5,053 nt of DNA from a bacterium (GTDB taxonomy: Bacteria; Omnitrophota; Gorgyraeia; Velamenicoccales; JABMQK01): NCBI GenBank assembly GCA_013203265.1, contig JABMQK010000142.1, positions 1 through 5,053 on the forward strand, read 5' to 3'. The number at the start of each line of letters is the position of its first letter. Position 1 is the stretch's first letter. Below, in pieces: positions 1 through 5,053 of the stretch. Both the position numbers and the translations under genes were made by a program. The notes under the pieces are model-generated. The model ran no database searches, was not told the DNA's origin, and saw only the letters and a program-made list of their open reading frames with translations.

Positions 1-1035
1 TCCTTAGCAGCAGCCAGGGCCTTTGCCCAAGCCCAAGATTTGCCATTATACAATTATCTACATAATGAATTAAAACAGCTTATATCTGACAAAGCCGGCC
101 TCCTCAGTCAACTTAAGATAGAGTTACCTTGGGCCAGACAGATGAATGTTATCAATGGCGGTGCACATGCGGGTTGGAATCTCGACTTACAGGAATTTAT
201 GATTGTGGCTGTGCCTAAGCCAGGCATGATCTATCACCAGAGATACTTGCGACAGGTTGAGGTTTTTTATGCCTTAAAGAGGATTTTAATCGAAGAAGGT
301 AAATTAACGGGTGTAGGTGATGAAGGTGGATTCAGTCCTAAATTCTCTTCCCACCAAGAGGCCTTAGAGTTTATTGTTAGGGCAATCAAGAGGGCAGGCT
401 ATGAACCTGGTAAGGATATAGTTATCTGTCTTGACCCTGCAGCCAGTGAGTTTTTTAAAGATGGCAAGTATCACTTAAAGTCAGAGGGTAGAGAATTTAC
501 ACCAGAAGAGATGGTGGAATATTATGCTCAACTAGTTAAAAGATATCCTATCTACTCTATCGAAGATGGTATGGCAGAAGGCGATGAAGAAGGCTGGAAA
601 CTTATAACCCAGGCAGCCATGCACTGGGATAATTTAGCTATCCAGACATTAAAAGAATTAGGTTTAATCGATGAGTTTCAGACTGTGGGTGATGACCTGT
701 TCGTAACCAATAAAAAGATATTTATGGAGAAAGGTATTAAAAAAGATATTGCTAATGCCATACTTATCAAGGTCAATCAAATCGGCTCTGTATCTGAGAC
801 CTTAGATACAATTAAACTGGCTCTAATTAATGGTTATAGGCCTGTTGTCTCACATCGTTCTGGTGAATCTGAAGATGACTTTATTGCAGACCTGGTGGTA
901 GCCTTAGGAGGCGTATTAGGGGGAGGTCAACTTAAGACAGGTGCTTCCCGTGGTGAGAGGGTAATAAAAGACCTAAGGTTATTTGATATTGAACTGGAAT
1001 TAGGCTTAAAAGATATACTCTTGGTTAAAGCTGAA
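1..1035 (+). other. eno: Enolase domain (phosphopyruvate hydratase), N-terminus outside the window
   Basis: Residues 1-345 match enolase from about residue 110 (E. coli numbering) to its C-terminus. Enolase interconverts 2-phosphoglycerate and phosphoenolpyruvate in glycolysis. Visible family motifs are MNVINGGAHA (48-57, with the active-site-loop His at 56), LQEFM (63-67, catalytic Glu 65), GDEGGFSP (106-113, catalytic Glu 108), LDPAASEF (144-151, Mg ligand Asp 145), SIEDG (186-190, Mg ligand Glu 188), VGDDLFVTN (229-237, Mg ligand Asp 231), IKVNQIGS (256-263, catalytic base Lys 257), SHRSGE (284-289) and QLKTGA (310-315, Lys 312). All visible catalytic positions are filled, so the domain is probably active. 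Oddities are Gly-Trp-Asn at 58-60 where most enolases have Asp-Asn-Asn, and about 16 extra residues between SIEDG and GDDLF. Instead of ending in the usual short tail, the chain runs directly into a Ser-Pro linker. Identification as an enolase is near certain; activity is inferred. Confidence 0.95.
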
Positions 1036-4000
1036 AAAGGTATCCGTTCCAGCTCCCCTGTGAAGGAAGGTGAAGATGAGGCGAGGGGCTACATCAAAGA
1101 AAAACGCGCTGCCAAGGAATCCAGCAGCCCGATTGGATCCAAATCCATTAATTCAAAAGCGATGCTTGATCGATTAGGGCTATTTATGTGGGGGCAAAAT
1201 AGCGTAGAGATTAGCGATATAAAGGAAAGCTTTGAAGAACTTAATGAAGGAGATAGGGATGTGTTGTTTAGTTATCTTCGTAAGATTTATGACAAAGTAT
1301 TATCGTCAGCTAATATAGATAGTTTTATGAGCGAGCTTGTTCAAGAAGAGATAAAGTTTGCTGAGGATATATACTTAAATCTTAAGCGTATTATTGCTGT
1401 TTGTAAAGATGTAGTTTATATACCTTTACGATTCGGCGCAGTTATTAAAATTTCAAAAAGTGATATAGGAGTTTCAACCAATCAAGGAAACACGATTAGA
1501 TTTATTGAAAAAGAAGGATTATTTTTAGATTTTGTTGATTTCAAAAGTTACCTTTTGCTTTTTAGAAAAATTAATCCGGATATTCCAGTTGTTATTGATC
1601 TTTGTGCCGGGGATGGTTATAGAACTTTAAAATTTTATAAGCACCTTTACAAAAATAGAGATGTTTTTATAATCGCGGCTGATATTGATGCAACGAAAAT
1701 AAGAAAAGGATTGGTGAAAAGCTTAGATGTTACATTTATAAAACAAAATTATGCAAATTTCAGTTGCGAATTTGGTGCCTTTAGACGTACAGAAGAAGGG
1801 CTCTTTGGTCATATATGTTTTATGTTTCCTCAACCGCCAACGGATGCTTATGATTTTAAACGGCCAGGTGGCTTGGGAGATGCTATTAATGAAGCAAAGT
1901 TTTGCTTGGTTAAAGGTGGAACCCTTGAAGTAATAACTGAACTCTCAAGCGGACTAAGAAGATTTCTTCTTGAGATGAGATTTCAAGAAATAGGATATTT
2001 CAATGTTCCTAGATACGCTTGGACTGAAAAAGGTAACTCCAGCCCTATAACTACTAAGAATGATATTCGTGGCGATATCCAAAGAATAGCTTTAGAGGTT
2101 AGAGCTGCTAATCCAGGATTGTGTCAAGAGCACAGCGCCTTCTTAGTAAAGGGGCTAACTGAGATAGGTATTTGGTGTAGGTTAATGGAGATTGATTACG
2201 GCATCCTTACCTTCGTAGAAACTAAAGATTTTTATGTTGATTGTTTCCCCGGAGGTTATCCGTTAGCTGGTAAGGTTGCAAGGAGTTTAGATAAAAGAAT
2301 TTTGGTATTTGCTAAAGAAGAACAGCCTCAGCCTCATAGACCTAATGAGATTATGTTGATTAAAAAGTATAAAGAAGCTACTCCAGTCTTTTACGCTCTT
2401 TATCTTAGATGGGCAAAACTCGAAGTTAAAGATGATAAGGGAGATGGATTGGTAGCTATATTTAAAGAGTTGGAGGAAAAATTAAAAAACAAGACTAATA
2501 ATGTCCTCAGTTCTCCTATTTCTGAAAAACCCATTTTTATTTTATCCGAAAAGAAAGCGCTTTCATCCGCAAGACCTATAGATAAACCATCCAGCAGTCC
2601 GATGAGCATTGAAGTGCGCACAGGTGCTTCTTATAGCGTAGAAAAGAGCGTAAAAGGAAAGATAGTTCGAGCATCTGAGACACCCAAAGATATAGAAAAA
2701 GAAAAGATTGAGAAGATATTGGCTTTGCGAATTTTTGGGATTTTTATCAAAGGAATCGGCGATGTCAATTTTGATCACTTGGGATTATTTGCTAAAGCAA
2801 GGGCTTTAGTTCAAACGCCTTTAAGTAAATTTTTAAGGGAAGCTTTAGAATATATGGTAGATGATTTATTCGAAACTGATTTTAGGGCAGATCTTGTTAA
2901 GTTATTTGATAGCGTTCCAGGCAAAGGTAGATTTTCTGCTTACAAGATTGGCGGCAGGTCACTTTTAGATATTATCGAAGAGAATTTAAGAAAACCGAAT
3001 ATTTTTCTTTTAGTCCATGAGGATGTTCAAGACAAAAGTAGCAAAATTGCAAAAGAGCAGGAGAAGATTAATAGAGCTATTAAAGATATAATGAGCAGGG
3101 AAAAGGAGAGGCTCGATACCGCCATTAATACCATAAAGAGAAGGTTGTATAGGGCTTGGGATGGCCCTGCTTTCGCTTCTATGAAGAAAGGGGGTATAGA
3201 AGAATGGAAGAATGTTATAGAGACATATACGGAAAAGTTAAAGGAAAAATTGGAGAAGAGCCAGGGGCAGTGGGCAGAACAGGTGCTGATAGATTTTAAG
3301 GAAGAAAAGTTTATTACGAGAATCAAACTGTGTGATGAAAAGATTAAACAGATGATTGAATCCGGAATGCATAAAGATACGGCTACTAAAGCATCGTATG
3401 AACAGATGATTAAAATGGTATCGGATATGCGTGAGTTTTTAGATGTCTTCGAAGACATTTTACAGGAGTTAGTTCTACAATTTGAGTATAGTACAAGGCT
3501 ATTACAGAATATTTTAAGAGACAGGGTAGAAAAGAAATTTAGGAGACTTTTGAGGATTGTTGAAAAGTTGCTTCTTAGGCTTAAGAATAAATATAACTAC
3601 AACGAAGAAGAGAGATTTTCTGTCGTGCTGTTAAAAATCATAGAGGTATTTCTTAAGGAGGCTAGGGGCAATCTTTCAAAGGCCTTGGTGCGAGATAGAG
3701 GGCATGTCAGTTATAGATATACTCTTTTTGAGGAGTCCATATTCCCTGCATTAAAAATATTAGAAGAGCAACAAGATTCAAGTCAATTATCATATGCAGA
3801 TGAGTTGTTAGAGTTATTAGGTGAATATTTCACAAAAATAGAAGGCATAAAGAAAAAAGATCACAAGGACTATATATTAGATAGAAAACGCTTATTATTT
3901 GAGTATATAGCTGATTATTTAATTGAGGAGGTAGAGTTTGATTTAAAATTTGATGGCAAAGAAGATATCGTTTTAGTTTTAGACTATATACCTACACCGA

Positions 4001-5053
4001 TTCAGTTTGCCAGGTTGTTTGATATTTACGGAAAGCATCTTAAAGCAATAGTTAATACAAAAGGGTGCCTACAGAATCATTATGTTTTAGCTGCGGAATC
4101 TTTTGGCATACCGATCCTAATCTTAGAGGGTGAAGATTTCTTAAAGTATTTAGTAGATGGCCAGGAAGTATTAATTTTTGACGATGGGACAATAGTCGTT
4201 TCTGCATCTGGGGATACACAAGAAGAATTCATCATCAGGAGAAAAGAAGGTAGAAAGATTGGCTACTGGTGTAGAGATATCGCCAGAAAATCATTATATG
4301 AATTAGCCGGTATAGATTCATTTGTTTTCGCCAATGCCGATACAGATATTTTGATAGAGAAAGCGATAAAGGATTATGCTCAGGGAATAGGATTGATAAG
4401 GACAGAGAATTTATTTACACATATCTTTATTCCTTCCCTAAAAGAGCTGACAACGATATTTAGGAATATTGTAAAAGCTGCGGGCTCACACGAAGTTGTT
4501 TTAAGGATTGTAGATTTTCAACCCGATAAAAAACCTCTACCGTTCCAGTTTTTATACTACAAGGGAAAGGAGTGGTGGAAGGACCATCCTTTAGGGCAAG
4601 CTGTGGCGATTCAGCAATTAAGGGCTCTGATAAGGCTACATAGAGAGGGTATTATTAACTTTAAAGTTGAATTTCCTATGGTGGAAAGTATAAAAGATTA
4701 CCTCAAAATAGAAAAACTTGTTAAAGAGGCTATGTATAGAGAGGGTGCACAGAAGAATATCCTTAGTTTGGGCATAATGGTTGAGACAAAGCAAGCTGTG
4801 GAAGATATAAAGAATCTTTCAAAGAAGGAAATATTAGGAGATACAATTAGATTTATCGGAATTGGAACAAATGATTTGACGCAGTTATATTATGAAGAAG
4901 CAGATAGATCTGATCCCCAGAGTGCAAGTTATAAAGAGTATTATGGATGTTTGCGCCCGTTAATTTTAAAGAAAATTATGGAAGTAGAATTAAATGCAAA
5001 AGATAAAGGAGTGGAAGTAAGTTTATGCGGGGATTTAGCGGACAAAAGAAGGA
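1..5053 (+). CDS. Giant multidomain protein: enolase / methyltransferase-like / PTS enzyme I-like fusion, partial at both ends
   Basis: One frame stays open through all 1,684 codons, and recognisable protein domains follow each other in that frame with no stop between them. In order these are enolase (1-345), a Ser-Pro linker (346-386), a class I methyltransferase-like domain (387-678), an unassigned domain (684-835), a second Ser-Pro linker (836-869), and a module related to PTS enzyme I (870-1684). The true start lies upstream, because the enolase lacks about 110 N-terminal residues. The end lies downstream, because enzyme I normally has about 70 more residues after the catalytic Cys. No Shine-Dalgarno-like sequence precedes the Met codons nearest the domain borders (bases 1162 and 2602), so separate translation of the modules is not supported. 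Enolase forms PEP from 2-phosphoglycerate, and enzyme I uses PEP to phosphorylate HPr in sugar transport or nitrogen regulation. A single protein carrying both is not an arrangement I recognise. No signal peptide or membrane segment is evident, so a cytoplasmic location is inferred. Confidence 0.9.
1036..1158 (+). other. Linker 1 with paired SSSPV and SSSPI motifs
   Basis: Residues 346-386 join the enolase to the next domain. The segment contains SSSPV at 350-354 (bases 1048-1062) and SSSPI at 374-378 (bases 1120-1134), 24 residues apart. Between them lies a highly charged stretch rich in Lys, Glu and Arg. It shows no enolase or methyltransferase motif and looks like a flexible spacer. The Ser pair in both motifs is encoded by TCC AGC or TCC AGC-like codons that are GC-richer than the following region. 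The same motif recurs at the other module borders of this protein, which marks it as a repeated linker rather than a chance sequence. It may be a protease target, but nothing in the sequence proves that. Confidence 0.7.
1119..1133 (+). repeat. 15-base linker repeat, copy 1
   Basis: The bases ATCCAGCAGCCCGAT code for the core of SSSPI in linker 1. They differ at one base (C for T) from the second copy at 2589-2603, about 1.5 kb away. Each copy is bracketed by a four-base complementary pair, AATC/GATT at this copy, with a nine-base loop. The identity is higher than the protein motif alone requires, given six Ser codons and four Pro codons. Confidence 0.5.
1159..2034 (+). other. Class I SAM-dependent methyltransferase-like domain
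   Basis: Residues 387-678 carry the order of motifs expected of a Rossmann-fold methyltransferase. A helical N-terminal part (about 387-525) precedes motif I, VVIDLCAGDGY (530-540, the SAM-binding glycine loop with Asp 533, Gly 537 and Gly 539). Motif II follows as AADID (559-563, an acidic residue for the ribose hydroxyls). The strand and loop ICFMFPQPP (605-613) sit at the motif IV position, and LVKGGTLEVITEL (636-648) is a typical late strand after a 'KGG' turn. The FPQPP segment followed by basic residues and then KGGTLEVITE is loosely like TrmB-type tRNA (guanine-N7) methyltransferases, but the defining TrmB residues are not clearly present. The substrate therefore stays open, and a small-molecule, RNA or protein target is possible. 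The domain is more AT-rich than the enolase part. It lies between a PEP-making and a PEP-using module, with no obvious link to either. Confidence 0.6.
2035..2049 (+). other. Internal NSSPI linker motif
   Basis: Residues 679-683 read Asn-Ser-Ser-Pro-Ile, a shorter form of the SSSP[I/V/M] motifs at the major borders. It directly follows the last part of the methyltransferase-like region and precedes a Thr/Lys-rich start of a new helical segment. As in three of the four other motifs, the Ser pair is encoded TCC AGC. Its position suggests that the central region consists of two separate domains. With only four shared residues, a chance match cannot be excluded. Confidence 0.45.
2050..2505 (+). 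other. Unassigned domain, weakly papain/transglutaminase-like
   Basis: Residues 684-835 are not a family I can name. The first part has the pattern PGLCQEHSAFLVKGLTEIG (705-723), a Cys at the start of a helix. About 35 residues later comes a strand-rich stretch with FVETKDFYVDCFP (738-750), giving Cys 708 and Asp 747. That order resembles the Cys-His-Asp layout of papain-like and transglutaminase-like folds, in which a His normally sits in the strand just before the 'FVE' segment. Here that position (about 735-737) has Ile-Leu-Thr, so a catalytic triad is not complete unless His 711 or another residue serves. The C-terminal part (about 756-835) is charged and helical and leads into linker 2. 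A cysteine hydrolase, active or decayed, is one possibility; an unrelated binding domain is equally possible. Confidence 0.3.
2506..2607 (+). other. Linker 2 with SSPI and SSSPM motifs
   Basis: Residues 836-869 separate the central region from the enzyme I-like module. SSPI occurs at 837-840 (bases 2509-2520) and SSSPM at 864-868 (bases 2590-2604), 27 residues apart. A looser SSARPI (855-860) lies between them. The spacing and pairing mirror linker 1, where the two copies are 24 residues apart. The coding sequence of SSSPM shares 14 of 15 bases with that of SSSPI in linker 1. No domain signature is seen inside, and a flexible or cleavable joint is the best reading. Confidence 0.65.
2589..2603 (+). 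repeat. 15-base linker repeat, copy 2
   Basis: The bases ATCCAGCAGTCCGAT code for the core of SSSPM in linker 2 and match copy 1 (1119-1133) at 14 of 15 positions. The flanking four-base pair is CATC/GATG here, so the outer base pair has changed on both sides relative to copy 1 and stays complementary. It is in the same frame as copy 1. Outside these bases the two linkers are not obviously alike at the DNA level. Confidence 0.5.
2734..3030 (+). other. Possible degenerate HPr-like segment
   Basis: Residues 912-1010 weakly resemble the phosphocarrier HPr. The stretch HLGLFAKARALV followed by SKF (926-944) fits the HPr pattern GLHARPA...SKF. The phospho-accepting His is replaced by Phe 929, and Arg-Pro by Lys-Ala. 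After an extra helical stretch of about 30 residues, GGRSLLDIIEENL, a short turn and a strand with IFLLVHED (984-1008) look like the second half of HPr, with its Ser-containing helix and final strand. HPr fused in front of enzyme I is known in multiphosphoryl-transfer proteins, so the position is plausible. Without the His it could not carry phosphate and might act as a built-in pseudo-substrate. The similarity is by eye only and could be coincidental. Confidence 0.3.
3031..3954 (+). other. Enlarged helical (HPr-binding-type) domain of the enzyme I-like module
   Basis: Residues 1011-1318 are almost entirely charged, Leu- and Lys-rich helix, as expected for the enzyme I alpha subdomain that docks HPr. 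Two pieces align by eye with the family: DEKIKQMIESGMHKDTATKA (1113-1132) with the usual 'I...G..A..A..E' helix pair, and KDYILDRKRLLFEYIADYL (1288-1306) with the conserved 'D.YL.eR..D..D...R' helix. In ordinary enzyme I these pieces are close together. Here about 140 residues (roughly 1148-1285) lie between them, including the very basic helix around RVEKKFRRLLRIVEKLLLRLKN (1176-1197). The insert may form a coiled coil or a docking surface. The domain's identity is inferred from its position and these two matches. Confidence 0.5.
3955..4275 (+). other. Phosphohistidine (PEP-utilizer mobile) domain
   Basis: Residues 1319-1425 match the swivelling domain that carries the phosphorylated His in enzyme I and related PEP enzymes. 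EDIVLVLDYIPTP (1321-1333) corresponds to 'DVILVA.DLTPS', and the segment GCLQNHYVLAAESFGIP (1355-1371) corresponds to 'GGRTSHTAIMARSLGIP'. It keeps the His (1360), the Ala-x-Ser-x-Gly-Ile-Pro helix end and the first Gly. The residues just before the His are Leu-Gln-Asn instead of the usual Arg-Thr-Ser. The following DGQEVLIFDDGTIVV (1386-1400) fits the 'dGd.vilDg..G.v.v' ending. The His suggests phosphotransfer is still possible, while the altered context suggests changed kinetics or specificity. Confidence 0.65.
4306..5053 (+). other. PEP-binding TIM-barrel domain of the enzyme I family, partial
   Basis: Residues 1436-1684 form the barrel that binds PEP and Mg. Landmarks are GIGLIRTENLF (1462-1472, Arg 1467 equivalent to E. 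coli R296), LRIVDFQPDKKPLP (1501-1514, Arg 1502 equivalent to R332), FPMV (1558-1561), GIMVET (1591-1596, metal ligand Glu 1595 equivalent to E431), IGTNDLTQ (1621-1628, Asn 1624 and Asp 1625 equivalent to N454 and D455), Asp-Arg at 1635-1636 (R465 position) and VSLCGDLA (1673-1680, Cys 1676 equivalent to the general acid C502). The exception is HPLGQAVAIQQLRA (1529-1542), where the usual 'NPFLGWRAIR' gives Gln-Ala in place of Trp-Arg, so the R358 position has no Arg. The window ends eight residues after the Cys, inside the barrel. Confidence 0.8.

Larger units (their letters stand above)
2608..5053 (+). other. PTS enzyme I-like module (PEP-protein phosphotransferase family), C-terminus outside the window
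   Basis: Residues 870-1684 follow the enzyme I plan of helical HPr-binding domain, phosphohistidine domain and PEP-binding barrel. Enzyme I takes the phosphoryl group from PEP onto a His and passes it to HPr. The C-terminal motifs GIGLIRTENLF, GIMVET, GTNDLTQ and SLCGDLA place it in the PEP-utilizing family. They resemble enzyme I more than pyruvate phosphate dikinase or PEP synthase, and no ATP-grasp domain precedes them. The part before the His domain is about 450 residues, far longer than the roughly 150 of E. coli enzyme I. This is explained by a possible HPr-like segment plus an insertion in the helical domain. About 70 C-terminal residues of a normal enzyme I, and anything beyond, are outside the window. 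Activity is uncertain because some key positions differ. Confidence 0.75.

Noticed and set aside
1247..1263. AAGGAGA followed seven bases later by an in-frame GTG, like an internal ribosome-binding site
   Set aside because: It falls about 120 bases past linker 1, within the helical N-terminal part of the next domain and not at a border; a purine-rich Glu/Gly/Asp codon run explains it.
1751..1933. Plus-strand 60-codon frame offset by one from the main frame
   Set aside because: It sits wholly inside the methyltransferase-like domain, and the main frame has clear motifs before and after it.
1036..2607. Assembly chimera joining three separate genes
   Set aside because: Frame is kept across both joints, and both joints carry the same paired Ser-Pro motif, which a random join would not produce; raw reads would be needed to exclude it fully.
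2400..2778. Two overlapping minus-strand open frames of about 70 codons
   Set aside because: They overlap each other and the plus-strand protein, show no ribosome-binding site or motif, and are best read as shadows.
3027..3458. Minus-strand open frame of 143 codons
   Set aside because: It lies opposite the Lys/Glu-rich helical part of the main frame. Its Ser/Ile/Leu/Phe-rich product is what the complement of such codons gives, and there is no family motif.
4306..5053. Pyruvate phosphate dikinase or PEP synthase in place of enzyme I
   Set aside because: There is no ATP-grasp nucleotide-binding domain upstream, and GIMVET, SLCGDLA and the helical domain fit enzyme I better.
1..5053. Promoters, terminators, tRNA, rRNA or CRISPR array
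   Set aside because: The whole window is coding in one frame, and I found no long inverted repeat with a T-run, no spaced direct-repeat array and no RNA gene signature.

Overview
The whole 5,053-base window is one uninterrupted plus-strand reading frame (first codon at base 1, 1,684 codons plus one base). It has no stop codon, and both ends run off the window. I see no second gene, RNA gene, promoter, terminator or mobile element. Residue numbers below count from the first codon of the window. The composition is AT-rich with a bacterial character. Very long fused proteins with Ser-Ser-Ser-Pro linkers recall, from memory, giant multidomain proteins of candidate-phylum bacteria such as Omnitrophota (former OP3); that placement is an inference and cannot be proved from this window.

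The layout along the protein is as follows. (1) Residues 1-345 (bases 1-1035) are most of an enolase, lacking only about the first 110 residues, which lie upstream; the visible catalytic and metal-binding residues are intact. (2) Residues 346-386 form a charged linker with two copies of SSSP[V/I]. (3) Residues 387-678 are a domain with the nucleotide-binding motifs of a class I SAM-dependent methyltransferase. (4) An NSSPI motif is followed by an unassigned domain (684-835) with a weak papain/transglutaminase-like Cys...Asp pattern. (5) Residues 836-869 are a second linker with SSPI and SSSPM. (6) Residues 870-1684 are a module related to PTS enzyme I (PEP-protein phosphotransferase): a possible degenerate HPr-like segment, an enlarged helical domain, a phosphohistidine domain with the His kept (H1360), and a PEP-binding barrel that ends just after its catalytic Cys (C1676) at the window edge.

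The biological logic is striking. Enolase makes phosphoenolpyruvate and enzyme I consumes it, so the producer and the user of PEP are encoded in one polypeptide, with a methyltransferase-like module between them. Paired Ser-Pro linkers at the module borders suggest either a stable multi-enzyme chain or a polyprotein cut into separate enzymes. The enzyme I-like part has lost one PEP-site Arg and the usual TSH context of its His, and its HPr-like segment has Phe where HPr has its phospho-accepting His. It may therefore have a changed or regulatory role.
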